A DNA stretch of 64,000 nucleotides from the NCBI GenBank assembly GCA_030425395.1, contig JAUIAS010000004.1, positions 62,001 to 126,000 on the forward strand. Direction: 5' to 3'. The notes beneath the pieces are model-generated. The model was not told the DNA's origin, made no database searches, and was given only the letters and a program-made list of their open reading frames with translations. Shown here piece after piece: positions 36,778-46,617 of the stretch. Within the stretch, counting starts at the first letter, position 1. Each line of letters begins with the position of its first letter. The position numbers were made by a program, and so were the translations under genes. The DNA is from Alphaproteobacteria bacterium. GTDB taxonomy: Bacteria > Pseudomonadota > Alphaproteobacteria > Rhodobacterales > Rhodobacteraceae.

Positions 36778-38229
36778 TCACCCCAAGTCCGGTGGCGGGG
36801 TGAATCCTCCGAATTGGGCTTCGACCGCGCGGGCAAAGGCCAGCGCGGTGTAGTCCCGTCCATGCCCTGCGATGGCCTGATACCCGACGGGCAGGCCACC
36901 GATCTGGTCCATCGGGCCAACCGCGCTGGGAAGACCCACAACACCGGAATAGCCCGACCAGAAAAGCTGTTCTGTTTCCAGAACCTGTTTGCCATTCACC
37001 TCGATCCGGCGGGAATAGCGCGGGCCGTGCTCGTTCTTGGGAAACGCGGCGCAGGCGGCAACCGGGGCCAGCAGGATGTCCACGTCCTCAAAGAACCGGT
37101 CAAATGCCAACCGTGCGATCCGCCTTTCATTGTCGAGGCCAAGCCATTCGCGATGGCTCAGGGCAAGGCCGGATACCCGCGTGCCAAAGACGCGTTTTAC
37201 GTCCTCTGGCTGGTCGTCAAAGAGGGCGATGGTGGCGGTGGCTTCTTCGTCGCTGACCCCGCCTGACATCGCAGCCCCGAGCAGCTTGAGGTAAAGCGTG
37301 AAATGCGCATCGCTGTCGATGTCGGGCAGGCGGTCGCGGATGACGGTGGCACCTGCCACCTCAATCCGGTCTGCAAAGGCTTCAATTGCTGCGATATAAT
37401 CGCGATCGACCTCGACCGTCGGATCGCCCGCCATTACGGCCACGCGGAAATCCCGAAGGTGCGTGCGTTCATCAGCGAGCAAGGCATTGGCCCATGCCGT
37501 TGCCTCAAGCCGCGACGGCCCGCGTAAGATGTCGAAGGCCAGCGTCAGATCGGTGGCCGACCGCGCCAGTGGTCCGCAAACCGATATATCGGTGTCGCAG
37601 TGCCAGCCATTGGGCCTATGGCCGTCCATGGACATGGCGTTCCATGTGGGTTTCAGCCCGAAAAGCCCGCAGAAATGCGCCGGGTTGCGTATTGACGATC
37701 CGATGTCGCTGCCGACTTCAAGGGCGCTCATTCCGGTGGCCAACGCCGCCGCCGATCCGCCAGACGATCCGCCCGGTGTGCGCGACGTGTCCCAGGGATT
37801 GGACGTGGTGCCGTAGATTTCGTTAAAGCTCTGCCATTCCACCAGCTTGAGCGGCACGTTCGTCTTGCCAAAGACAATCGCCCCCGCGGCGCGATACCGG
37901 CTGACTGCGGCGCTGTCGCTCGTGGCAATATTGTCGGCCCATTCCGGAATACCCCAAGTGGTCGGTGCTCCGGTCAGGTCAAAACTTTCCTTCACGGTTA
38001 CCGGCACGCCATGCAGAGGCCCCCGGCTTTGGCCGCGCGCGGTTTCGGCGTCGCAGGCGCGCGCTTCTTGCAACGCGCTTTCGCGATCTTGCCAGATGAC
38101 TGCGTTGATCGCGGGGTTATGGGCGTCGATGCGCGCGAAATGGGCTTCAAGCACTTCAACGGCTGAGATTTCCTTGTTTGCGATGGCCTGAGCCGTGTCG
38201 ATTGCGGGACGATAAATGATATCTGACAA
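36778..38229 (-). CDS. Amidase-signature-family hydrolase
   Basis: 483 residues, usual size. The Ser-cisSer-Lys set is complete: Lys in GVPVTVKESFD, the Gly/Ser loop TPGGSSGGSAAALATGM with the cis-Ser, and the nucleophile Ser in SDIGSSIRNPA. These enzymes hydrolyse amides, with wide substrate range; this one cannot be assigned to GatA because it is not near gatC/gatB and has GTTSNPWD before the Gly/Ser loop as in general amidases. It is divergent from an M20 peptidase gene that leads a set of C-N bond hydrolases, so all may use the same nitrogen compounds. Confidence 0.92.
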   Translation of the reverse strand: MSDIIYRPAIDTAQAIANKEISAVEVLEAHFARIDAHNPAINAVIWQDRESALQEARACDAETARGQSRGPLHGVPVTVKESFDLTGAPTTWGIPEWADNIATSDSAAVSRYRAAGAIVFGKTNVPLKLVEWQSFNEIYGTTSNPWDTSRTPGGSSGGSAAALATGMSALEVGSDIGSSIRNPAHFCGLFGLKPTWNAMSMDGHRPNGWHCDTDISVCGPLARSATDLTLAFDILRGPSRLEATAWANALLADERTHLRDFRVAVMAGDPTVEVDRDYIAAIEAFADRIEVAGATVIRDRLPDIDSDAHFTLYLKLLGAAMSGGVSDEEATATIALFDDQPEDVKRVFGTRVSGLALSHREWLGLDNERRIARLAFDRFFEDVDILLAPVAACAAFPKNEHGPRYSRRIEVNGKQVLETEQLFWSGYSGVVGLPSAVGPMDQIGGLPVGYQAIAGHGRDYTALAFARAVEAQFGGFTPPPDLG

Positions 38230-38385
38230 GGGGGCCTCCGGCTGCCGGGTAAGTTTGATCGCCAGTCAACATGCGCGGGGTGGTTGCTGTCAATCGCTTC
38301 AGCCATGTTCGGGCGGTTCTCTTTGGGCTGGTCGATGCGGAAAGCTCTGCTAGGCTGGATCGGATTGCAGGGGAAAGGGCGATTC

Positions 38386-39762
38386 ATGAGTTCCAGCACA
38401 ACCGACCGCGAAGGCGCAATTGCTCTTGCCCGGTCCGATGCCGCAATGGCTGCGTTTTCCGATGATCTTGCTCGGCTGGTTTCCTATCCAACCGAAAGCC
38501 AGACCGAAGCAGGCGCACCGCATTTGCGCCGCTATCTGAAGGAATTCATGGAACCGCGCTTTGCCGCGTCAGGGTTCGAGACGACCCTTCATGATGATGC
38601 CGACATGCCGCCGGTTTTGATCGCCCGCCGCATCGAGGATACCGCCAAGCCGACGGTTCTGGTTTATGGGCATGGCGATGTCATTCACGGTCAGGCGGAT
38701 GCGTGGTCTGAGGGGTTGACGCCATTCACTCTGACCCGGCGGGGGGAGCGGCTCTATGGTCGGGGGTCGGCTGACAACAAGGCGCAACACCTGATTAACC
38801 TGACCGCGGCGGAAACGGTTATCGCCGCGCGCGGGTCGCTTGGGTTCAACCTGATCTTCCTGATTGAAATGGGCGAGGAAACCGGTTCACCGGGGCTTGA
38901 GGCGTTTTGCGACCGTCATCGGGACGCGCTGGCCGCCGATGTGCTGATTGCGTCGGACGGGCCGCGTCTGCGTCCGGATACGGCGACGATGTTCCTTGGC
39001 TCGCGGGGGGCGGTGAATTTCGATCTTGTGGCCAATTTCCGCGACGCCGCGCACCATTCCGGCAACTGGGGCGGGCTCTTGGCCGATCCGGCAATCGTAT
39101 TGAACCACGCTATCGCCTCGATCACTGACGCGCGCGGGGCAATCCGGGTGCCGGAATGGCGGCCCAACAGCCTTGATGCAGTGCGCGCAATGATTGCCCG
39201 GCTGCCCGATCCGGGTGAAGGCGGGCCGGAGATTGCGCGCGACTGGGGCGAACCGGGGCTCAGCCCGGCCGAGCGCGCCTATGGCTGGAACAGCTTTGCG
39301 GTGCTGGCCATGGCGTCGGGCCGTCCCGATGCCCCGGTGAATGCCATCAGCGGCCATGCCCGCGCCACCTGCCAGCTGCGATTTGTCGTGGGCACCGATG
39401 CCGACGACATCGTGCCTGCTCTGCGCCGTCATCTGGATCGCGAAGGCTTTGGCATGATTGCGGTGGAGGAATGGCAGAAGGGGGCTTTCCCGGCCACCCG
39501 CACCGCCCCCGATTCAGATTGGGTGCGGCGGGTTGCGGAATCGATCACGGCCACCACCGGGACGCCGCCGGATATCCTGCCCAACCTTGCCGGATCGCTT
39601 CCAAACCATGTGTTTGCCGATATTCTTGGCCTACCCACGGTTTGGATTCCCCATTCCTATGGCGGCTGCAACCAACATGCGCCCGATGAACACGTGCTGG
39701 AGCCGGTTTGTCGCGACGCGCTGGGGGTGATGACCGGGGTTTATTGGGACATCGGCAGCTGA
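38386..39762 (+). CDS. M20-family metallopeptidase
   Basis: 458 residues from ATG 38386 (AAAGGG six bases upstream). Zinc-site blocks: His in VLVYGHGDVIHGQ, bridging Asp in YGRGSADNKAQH, the Glu pair in EMGEETGSPGL, Asp in LIASDGPR and the late His in HSYGGCNQHAPDEH. A dimerisation domain lies between (about residues 195-350). M20 enzymes cleave dipeptides, N-acyl or N-carbamoyl amino acids; the substrate is unknown. It is the first of three plus-strand hydrolase genes (M20, M24, nitrilase type), and is divergent from an amidase. Confidence 0.92.
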   Translation: MSSSTTDREGAIALARSDAAMAAFSDDLARLVSYPTESQTEAGAPHLRRYLKEFMEPRFAASGFETTLHDDADMPPVLIARRIEDTAKPTVLVYGHGDVIHGQADAWSEGLTPFTLTRRGERLYGRGSADNKAQHLINLTAAETVIAARGSLGFNLIFLIEMGEETGSPGLEAFCDRHRDALAADVLIASDGPRLRPDTATMFLGSRGAVNFDLVANFRDAAHHSGNWGGLLADPAIVLNHAIASITDARGAIRVPEWRPNSLDAVRAMIARLPDPGEGGPEIARDWGEPGLSPAERAYGWNSFAVLAMASGRPDAPVNAISGHARATCQLRFVVGTDADDIVPALRRHLDREGFGMIAVEEWQKGAFPATRTAPDSDWVRRVAESITATTGTPPDILPNLAGSLPNHVFADILGLPTVWIPHSYGGCNQHAPDEHVLEPVCRDALGVMTGVYWDIGS

Positions 39763-39868
39763 TCTGCCAATTTGCGACCTTTGGTGCCGCGATCAGTGGC
39801 GTGGGGCAGGTCGCCGGATGCCTAAGCTGGACCAGAAAAGCCACCAAGTCGCCGATACAGGAGATTTC

Positions 39869-41026
39869 ATGCTCGAAGAAGCTGTCGCCAGAACGCGTGT
39901 CCTTCAGTCAAAAATGCGTGACAGGGGGATCACCCACGCGCTGTTCACGTCAGAAAGCTCCATCGCCTATCTGGCTGGGTTCTGGGGGTATCTTGGTATC
40001 GAATTCGGGCGGCCGACCATGCTTGTCGTGTCGGCCGATGAAGAGCCGACTGTTATAACACCGCTGATGGAAAGCGAGATGGTCGGCGCGATGACCTGGG
40101 TTGCCGACATCCGCACATGGGAGGATTTCGGTCCGAACAGCTGGGCGCGCGCCCTGCAAGGTGCCTTGCCGGGAACGCCTCAGGATATATGGGTCGAGGC
40201 GCAGGACCTGCCCGCCATCGTGCGCTCATGTCTTGATGAAACATGGCCCGGTGTGCCCCGGCGCGATATCGGGCCGGTTCTGGGGGAACAGCGGATGATC
40301 AAATCACCGCTTGAGATCGAGGTGATGAAACAAGCGGGGCAAATCGCGGGCGCGATGATGGCGGCAGCGCATGGGTCCTTGCGTGCGGGCACCCCGGAAT
40401 ATGAAAGCGCGCTGGCCGTGATTGACGCGGGCACACGCGCGGCGGCCGGGTTTCTGACCGCATCGGGATGGGAACGCTTTGTCTCGCCGATGATCCACAA
40501 CCTTCAGGTCCTGCAAAGCGGGAGAGATACGTCAATGGTGCACCGGCGCGCATCGGTGAAACCCTATGAGATTGGTGATCCGGTCTATTTCTGTTTTTGC
40601 AACATGGCCCAGTTCAAACAATACAAGCTTGGCTTTGACCGAATGTTCCATGTGGGCCGGATTGACGATGCCGCCGCACGCGTGCAGCTGGCGGCGATTG
40701 ATGCCCAACAGGCCGCGATTGCGGCGATCCGGCCCGGTGTCGCGGCGCAGGATGTGGCCGCTGCGGCGAATGCAGTCTATGCTGAACGTGGCTATACCAC
40801 GGGCTATCGGACAGGGCGCAGCATCGGGGTGGCCTATCTTGAGGCACCTGAATTGAAGGACGGCGACCGCACCATTCTGCAGCCGGGCATGACCTTTGCG
40901 GTGGATGGCGGAATTTCCATAGACGGGCAAACCGCCGGGCGCATCGGTGACAGCATCGTCGTGACCGAAACCGGTTGCGAATATCTGACCCAGTACAAGC
41001 GCGAGATCATGGTCACCGATGGCTGA
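39869..41026 (+). CDS. M24-family hydrolase of the metal-independent creatinase/ectoine-hydrolase type
   Basis: 385 residues from ATG 39869 (AGGAG five bases upstream). An N-terminal creatinase-type domain is followed by the pita-bread domain. The usual metal ligands are lost: the first Asp region reads YFCFCN, the second has Gly (KLGFDRMF), the His block reads RTGRSIG, and the two Glu blocks read FAVDGGI and RIGDSI. This fits the creatinase and ectoine-hydrolase (DoeA/EutD) branch, which works without metal; His in SMVHRR may be the catalytic one. The substrate is likely a small guanidino or cyclic amidine compound. The end overlaps the next gene by eight bases. Confidence 0.85.
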   Translation: MLEEAVARTRVLQSKMRDRGITHALFTSESSIAYLAGFWGYLGIEFGRPTMLVVSADEEPTVITPLMESEMVGAMTWVADIRTWEDFGPNSWARALQGALPGTPQDIWVEAQDLPAIVRSCLDETWPGVPRRDIGPVLGEQRMIKSPLEIEVMKQAGQIAGAMMAAAHGSLRAGTPEYESALAVIDAGTRAAAGFLTASGWERFVSPMIHNLQVLQSGRDTSMVHRRASVKPYEIGDPVYFCFCNMAQFKQYKLGFDRMFHVGRIDDAAARVQLAAIDAQQAAIAAIRPGVAAQDVAAAANAVYAERGYTTGYRTGRSIGVAYLEAPELKDGDRTILQPGMTFAVDGGISIDGQTAGRIGDSIVVTETGCEYLTQYKREIMVTDG

Positions 41027-41828
41027 AGGCATGGGGATGGCGAATGCCACGGGGATGCGCATCGCCGCGCTTCAGGCACCAGTTCTGGACAGCCCCCAAG
41101 CCCGGATTGATTGGCTCGCTACCTATCTTCCGCAGGCGCGGGCGGACGGCGCGCATCTTGTCGCGTTGCCAGAACTGTTTGCCCACGGCTATCACATCGC
41201 AGAGCGTCTCGCAGACCGGGCCGAACCCCGTGACGGGCCGACGGCGACCGCCATGGCGGAACTGGCAAGAGCGAACGGAGTTGCTGTTCTTTATGGTTAT
41301 GCCGAGCGGGCGGATGGGGTGATTTACAACTCGGCGGCCTGCGTGGATGCCCAAGGCAGGATCATCGGACATCATCGAAAGCTGGCCATTCCTCCGGGGT
41401 TTGAACGGTCGATTTTTACGCCGGGGCAGGGGGTGCGCGTGTTTACGCTGCACGGTGTCAGGATCGCCATACTGATCTGCTATGACGCCGAGTTCCCCGA
41501 AACAGCCCGCTATGCTGCATCGCTTGGGGCGCAGGTGATCGTGGTGCCGACGGCCTTGGGGGCGGCGTGGGGTTGGGTTGCCGGCCGGATGATCCCGACG
41601 CGAGGATTCGAGAACGGCGTCTACCTCGCCTATATCAACCATGCGGGAACTGAAAACGGTCTCGATTATCTGGGCCAAAGCATCATCGTCGCGCCTGACG
41701 GCGAAGACATGGCGCGCGCGGGGGCGGGCCCCGAGATGATCGTGGCGGATATACACGTGGCGCGGGTGGCCGCCGCGCAGGCCCGGTTGCCTTATCTTTC
41801 GGATCGGGAGGCGCTTGTGCTGGAGTGA
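41019..41828 (+). CDS. Carbon-nitrogen hydrolase (nitrilase superfamily)
   Basis: 269 residues from ATG 41019; ATG 41031 and ATG 41055 (MRIAALQAP) are other options. The Glu-Lys-Cys triad is complete: Glu in ALPELFAHGY, Lys in GHHRKLAIP and Cys in ILICYDAEFPE. Members hydrolyse amides, N-carbamoyl compounds or nitriles in the cytoplasm. The start overlaps the M24 gene, so the two are coupled. Its last 37 bases overlap the end of the convergent antiporter gene. Confidence 0.92.
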   Translation: MAEGMGMANATGMRIAALQAPVLDSPQARIDWLATYLPQARADGAHLVALPELFAHGYHIAERLADRAEPRDGPTATAMAELARANGVAVLYGYAERADGVIYNSAACVDAQGRIIGHHRKLAIPPGFERSIFTPGQGVRVFTLHGVRIAILICYDAEFPETARYAASLGAQVIVVPTALGAAWGWVAGRMIPTRGFENGVYLAYINHAGTENGLDYLGQSIIVAPDGEDMARAGAGPEMIVADIHVARVAAAQARLPYLSDREALVLE

Positions 41829-43036
41829 TCGGCAGAGCGATCGGCGCGCGTAATTGTCCAGCCGGTCAGAACCGGCCCCACAAGTTCGAAAACGATGGTT
41901 GCCCCGATGGCGATGGGCAGGACAATGTCGCGCAGATCCGGCAGGGCGGCACCGGCGACAAGCGCCATGCCGATCGCCACCCCCGCCTGCGGCAGCAGCG
42001 CCGCACCATAAAGCCCGCGCAAAGCACGGGGTTCGGCGGCCAGTGTCGCCCCGGCCCAACCGCCCAGAAGCCGCCCGGCGATGCGCGCCAGCGCAAAGGC
42101 GGCCCCGATGGGACCAATGAGCCAGAGCGCCTCCAGATCCGCGGTGGCCCCGGCGAGGATGAAAAAGATCACCATGAACGGCCACTGAAAGCTTTCCAAC
42201 TCGTGGAACGCCACCCGGTGGTGCCGCGCGAGATTGGCCACCAGCGTTCCCGCCGTCATGCCTGCCACGAGGTAGGACAGATCGAACCAAAGCGCGAGAC
42301 CGGCAGTCAGGAACACCACGCCCAAGGCCTCCATTCGCATCGGTTCGCCGGTCTTCAATCGACCGGTCAGAAAGGCCGCAGGCAGTCCGAGCACCGCGCC
42401 AAGGGTCATTGACAGGCCGATTTCACGCAATGCATGCGCAAGCGGGGATGCGGTGGCGGTCTCTGCGGCGATATCCGCGCCAACGGCGGGGGCTCCCAAA
42501 CTCTGCGCGGCGACCAAGGCGAGTGAAAACACCAACAATCCCCACGCGTCGTCGATGGCAACAATGCCTTTGATGGTCTGGCCGAACCGCCCGCGCGACC
42601 CGCTTTGGCGCAGCACATCCAGCGTGGCAGCCGGATCCGTGGCCGTGGCAATGGCCCCCAGCACCAGTGCTGCGGCCAGCGGCAGGCCCACCACCCACAG
42701 TCCCAGCGTGACCACCGCAAAAGTGCCCACCACGACCGAAAGCGATATCACCACAATGGCGCGTCCATGGGCTCGCAACGTCGGCAGGCGCAAATCGCCC
42801 CCCAGCAGAAACGCAACCATGGTCAGCGCCACCACGGCAACCACATCATAAAGCCCGCTCACCCGTGCCGGGATGAGATCAAACCCCGACTGCCCGACAA
42901 CCAGCCCGCAAATCAACAAGAGCGTCACCCGAGGCAACCGTGTGCGTCGTCCCAGTGCATCCGCCGCAAGCCCGGCCAGAAACAACGCCCCCAGCGTGAT
43001 CAGAATGCCATCGGTTTGCCATGTGGCTTGCTCCAT
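41792..43036 (-). CDS. CPA-family cation:proton antiporter
   Basis: 414 residues with about 12 membrane segments. Signs: LPRVTLLLICGLVVGQSG, AFLLGGDLRL, GAIATATDPAATLDVLRQSG and IVAIDDAWGLLVFSLAL, the last two holding the Asp residues expected in the ion path of Kef/CPA2-type exchangers. There is no C-terminal RCK/TrkA-N domain, so it is a short form. The ion cannot be told. The final residues are Ser/Arg-rich. It lies five bases after the penicillin-acylase-family gene on the same strand, which suggests co-transcription. Confidence 0.9.
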   Translation of the reverse strand: MEQATWQTDGILITLGALFLAGLAADALGRRTRLPRVTLLLICGLVVGQSGFDLIPARVSGLYDVVAVVALTMVAFLLGGDLRLPTLRAHGRAIVVISLSVVVGTFAVVTLGLWVVGLPLAAALVLGAIATATDPAATLDVLRQSGSRGRFGQTIKGIVAIDDAWGLLVFSLALVAAQSLGAPAVGADIAAETATASPLAHALREIGLSMTLGAVLGLPAAFLTGRLKTGEPMRMEALGVVFLTAGLALWFDLSYLVAGMTAGTLVANLARHHRVAFHELESFQWPFMVIFFILAGATADLEALWLIGPIGAAFALARIAGRLLGGWAGATLAAEPRALRGLYGAALLPQAGVAIGMALVAGAALPDLRDIVLPIAIGATIVFELVGPVLTGWTITRADRSADHSSTSASRSER

Positions 43037-43041
43037 GGTGG

Positions 43042-45513
43042 CTACTCCTGAGGGAGCAGGCGGGTGACGCCCACCGCCGCCGCGCGGGCCAGACCTTCGT
43101 CAAGGGACATGGGGATATATTCGCCACGACGCCAAAGCTGGGCCATGTCATCATAGTGGCGTGACAGGAAGTGCCCCGATTGTCCGGTCGAGATCACAAA
43201 AACCGAACTGTCAGGGTCGGCAAAATCATAGACTCCCCGGAAGCCAGCGCCATGCACGTTTTCAAATGGCGCGTCGCCCTTTCCGGCGGTGCGGCCACGT
43301 TGCAGGGTGTTGTCGCCGCCGGATGTCGACTGGCGGATATTCACGAAATACCGCAGCACCGGCACCGACCCAAGGATCTGGTGATCATGGGTGGCCTGAT
43401 GTGCATCTCCCCATCGCAGGGATTCGAGGGCTGTGCCGTATTCCTCTTCGATCCAGACCAGCGCATCATCCAATGCCATCCGCGCCATTTCGGTGCAGGT
43501 TTCCTTTGGGGCAGACTGGATCACATCGCACCAGACGGCCGCCCCGTCCACATCGCGGAATACCCGTTCTATGAACAGCGGTTTGACATGGGTGAATTCC
43601 TCGGCCAACTGGCCAAGCTCGTCGCGGATCAGCCGATCCTGCAAGGCGCGCAGCCACGCTGAATAGATCAGCGGTTCTGGCAGGTGTTCATTCATCTCGC
43701 CGTTCCATTCGGCCAGCAGCGACAGCGCAATCTGGCGTTGCCGTTCCGGCGTGCCTTCGGGCATCGCCTCACCGGTAAACCACAAATCGGCCCCGATCAG
43801 CGGCAACAGAGTGCGCGCGGTAAAGCTCACGGTGTCAAGCTGCGCTTCGATAAAGCTGTCGCGGGTGTGGACCTGCCGGGATTGCATCAGTCGCTGCCAG
43901 CGGTGCACCCGCTGGGTATCGCCCCACACATGCGAGATATGGTTCGGGAAGGGACGTTCGACCATCTTGTTGTTGGTATTGCCGATGATACCGCCGTTGG
44001 GAGCCACGAATTCGGGGTTTGAGGCATAGGGCATCGTGCCGTTCCAGCGGTTCTCGGCCTGCCAGCCTTCGGACGGCATCTGGCCCTGCGTCACATGGGA
44101 CGGATTGCGGCGGGGAACCGCCCCGATGGTCTTCATCGCGATATTGGCCCGATCGACCAGCATCAGATTCTGCGCGGGGGCTATGAAGCCGTCCGCGGCA
44201 CGGATTGCGCCAAACACGGTATCCGCGCGCATGATGCGCATTGCCGCTGACAGCGATGTGTCGGCGGGAGTCAGGACCGTCCATCCAAGCGCTGCGACAT
44301 GGCCTGACGGGGTGACCGATGACAGGCCATAGTGGCTGCCCGGCAGGACCGGCCCGTTTTCGGTCCACCGCAAGGTCAGCGTGACCGGATCGGCGTCCTT
44401 GATCTGGATGATCGAGGGGCGTTTTTCAAACCGTTTCCAACCGTCGGGTGTCAGGTATTCTTCCGCGTTGTCGGGGTTCACCTTTTCAATGAAAACGTCC
44501 TGATCATCGAGATAGGCCGACGTCAGACCCCACCCCAGCCGCGCGCTGCGGCCTGTCAGAACGGTCGGGATGCCCGGAATGGTCCCGCCGATCACGTCCC
44601 CGGTTTGAAGGCGCAGCCGCGCCAGATACCAGATCGCCGGAGCGGTAAAGCCGAGGTGGGGATCATTGGCCAGCAAGGTGCCCCCCGAGGCCGACCGGGA
44701 CGGAGCCGCCGCCCATGCATTGGAAGCCCCTGCAAGTTCCCGTGTCGGAAACGGCGACAACGGATGGTCCGGCATAGGGGAGGCTTGGGCAAATTTCGGC
44801 AGGCTTGGAAACAACGCCGCGTATTCGGGCAGGGCGGCAATGCCGCTTCCCGGCGGGTCCGACAGCAGGTCGCGCAAACGGTCATCCGAACCCAGCACCA
44901 AAGAGGTGCGCGCCCTGATCACTTCGTTTTCCAGATGCCCAGACAATTGAAGGCCCATGATCTTGATGATGGCAAGACTGTCGGCTGGACGCCACGGGGC
45001 CACCGGTGCGTTGAACATGAACATTTCGGGCGCACCGCGACCCAGCGCCTTGTCGTTGATTTCCTGAAGGCGGGCATTCACACCGGCGGAATAAGCCTTG
45101 AGCGCGGCAAGGGTATAGGGATCTTGCACTTCGACCGAGGCTTGCGCCAGCCGGTACAGATCAAGCCGCCGAAGCAGTGTATCAATGCGCGCCGTGCGGG
45201 CACCGAACACCTCGGACAGGCGCCCCTGCGCTGTCCGCCGCATCGTGGTCATCTGCCAAAGCCGGTCCTGCGCATGGGCATAGCCCAACCCGAAAAAGGT
45301 ATCATTGTCCGTGGTGCCCAGAATATGGGGAACGTTGGCGTGATTGCGCACGATTTCGATCTCGGCGGTGATGTCATTGCCGCCCACGCGCAGGGTTTGA
45401 TCATAGTCAGGCAGCGATTGGGAGGCGAGATAATACACCAGCCCAACAGCCAGAACCGCCAGAACGACGGCACCCGTCGCAATCCGCACCAGCCACCGGA
45501 ACAAAGAAACCAC
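43042..45513 (-). CDS. Penicillin-acylase-family (Ntn) hydrolase
   Basis: About 823 residues from GTG 45513 (AGGCGGGG upstream). The frame opens at 45675 but would overlap the divergent dehydrogenase gene. An N-terminal hydrophobic segment (residues ~5-30) is a signal or anchor. The N-terminal-nucleophile Ser lies at about residue 264 in ELAGASNAWAAAP, the autocleavage site between alpha and beta chains. DPHLGFTAPAIWYLARL and GIPTVLTGRSARLGWGLTS follow as in the family. Periplasmic members cleave N-acyl bonds such as penicillins or acyl-homoserine lactones; the substrate here is open. Confidence 0.9.
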   Translation of the reverse strand: MVSLFRWLVRIATGAVVLAVLAVGLVYYLASQSLPDYDQTLRVGGNDITAEIEIVRNHANVPHILGTTDNDTFFGLGYAHAQDRLWQMTTMRRTAQGRLSEVFGARTARIDTLLRRLDLYRLAQASVEVQDPYTLAALKAYSAGVNARLQEINDKALGRGAPEMFMFNAPVAPWRPADSLAIIKIMGLQLSGHLENEVIRARTSLVLGSDDRLRDLLSDPPGSGIAALPEYAALFPSLPKFAQASPMPDHPLSPFPTRELAGASNAWAAAPSRSASGGTLLANDPHLGFTAPAIWYLARLRLQTGDVIGGTIPGIPTVLTGRSARLGWGLTSAYLDDQDVFIEKVNPDNAEEYLTPDGWKRFEKRPSIIQIKDADPVTLTLRWTENGPVLPGSHYGLSSVTPSGHVAALGWTVLTPADTSLSAAMRIMRADTVFGAIRAADGFIAPAQNLMLVDRANIAMKTIGAVPRRNPSHVTQGQMPSEGWQAENRWNGTMPYASNPEFVAPNGGIIGNTNNKMVERPFPNHISHVWGDTQRVHRWQRLMQSRQVHTRDSFIEAQLDTVSFTARTLLPLIGADLWFTGEAMPEGTPERQRQIALSLLAEWNGEMNEHLPEPLIYSAWLRALQDRLIRDELGQLAEEFTHVKPLFIERVFRDVDGAAVWCDVIQSAPKETCTEMARMALDDALVWIEEEYGTALESLRWGDAHQATHDHQILGSVPVLRYFVNIRQSTSGGDNTLQRGRTAGKGDAPFENVHGAGFRGVYDFADPDSSVFVISTGQSGHFLSRHYDDMAQLWRRGEYIPMSLDEGLARAAAVGVTRLLPQE

Positions 45514-45611
45514 GACCGCACCCCGCCTGTAAAATTTGAATTTGAACTTGCCTGTCGACGCGTTAGCGCGCAAACCCGACCCTAGAGCAAGTTGAAAAAA
45601 GGGGAAAGCAG

Positions 45612-46484
45612 ATGGCAAAGGTGAGTTTTCTTGGGTTGGGTGTGATGGGCTATCCGATGGCCGGGCATCTGGCAAAGGCGGGCCACGACGTCACCGTGTA
45701 TAACCGCACAACAGCCAAGGCCGAAGCCTGGGCTGCCGAATTCGGAGGTGCCTTCGGTGCCACCCCGCGTGACGCTGCGCAAGGCGCTGATTTCGTGATG
45801 GCCTGCGTCGGCAATGACGATGATCTGCGCGCTGTGTGCACCGGGGCTGACGGTGCCTTTGCCGGGATGGCCGAGGGCGCGTGCTTTGTGGATCACACAA
45901 CCGTTTCGGCCAAGGTCACGCGCGAATTATACGACGCTGCCAAGGCGGCCGGCATCGGTTATGTGGATGCACCGATTTCCGGCGGTCAGGCGGGCGCGGA
46001 AAACGGCGTGCTGTCAGTCATGTGTGGCGGTGATGCTGCCGATTATACTGCCGCAGAGCCGATCATAGATGCCTATGCACGGATCTGCCGCCGGATCGGC
46101 GAGAGCGGCGCGGGCCAGATGACCAAGATGTGCAATCAGATCGCCATCGCCGGGCTGGTGCAGGGCCTGAGCGAGGCGCTGCATTTTGCCGAGAAGGCCG
46201 GTCTTGACGGGCGTGCCGTTGTCGAGGTGATCAGTCAGGGGGCCGCCGGATCGTGGCAGATGGCCAACCGGTATGAGACCATGATTGATGACGAATTCGA
46301 ACATGGGTTTGCCGTGGACTGGATGCGCAAGGATCTGGATATCTGCCTTTCGACCGGCGATGAAATCGGGGCCAGCCTGCCGGTCACCGCGCTTGTGGAT
46401 CAGTTCTACAAGGATGTTCAGAAGATGGGCGGCGGGCGGTGGGACACCTCATCGCTGGTCAAGCGTCTGCGCGCGGCGGGCTAA
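45612..46484 (+). CDS. 3-hydroxyisobutyrate-dehydrogenase-family NAD(P)-dependent oxidoreductase
   Basis: 290 residues, usual length. Rossmann start VSFLGLGVMGYPMAGHLAKAG, HADH signature region YVDAPISGGQAGAENGVLSVMCGG, and catalytic Lys block GAGQMTKMCNQIAIAG. The family oxidises beta-hydroxyacids (3-hydroxyisobutyrate, tartronate semialdehyde and others). Arg in VYNRT after the second strand suggests NADP. AGGGGAAAG precedes the ATG. It is divergent from the penicillin-acylase-family gene, 98 bases away, and no pathway partner is adjacent. Confidence 0.92.
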   Translation: MAKVSFLGLGVMGYPMAGHLAKAGHDVTVYNRTTAKAEAWAAEFGGAFGATPRDAAQGADFVMACVGNDDDLRAVCTGADGAFAGMAEGACFVDHTTVSAKVTRELYDAAKAAGIGYVDAPISGGQAGAENGVLSVMCGGDAADYTAAEPIIDAYARICRRIGESGAGQMTKMCNQIAIAGLVQGLSEALHFAEKAGLDGRAVVEVISQGAAGSWQMANRYETMIDDEFEHGFAVDWMRKDLDICLSTGDEIGASLPVTALVDQFYKDVQKMGGGRWDTSSLVKRLRAAG

Positions 46485-46617
46485 CCGGCGCCACCTTGCG
46501 AGACTGGCGGCTTCCGGAGATACCTTCGGGGGTCGCATTCGCGCTGGCGGAGTAACTACCCCTGCGCCAAGGCAATGGTATTCCCGGCTTTTGGCCATCC
46601 GCCGGATCGGGACTGTT

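Noticed and set aside
45514-45675. N-terminal extension of the penicillin-acylase-family frame
   Set aside because: It would overlap the divergent dehydrogenase gene; GTG 45513 right before the signal segment fits better.
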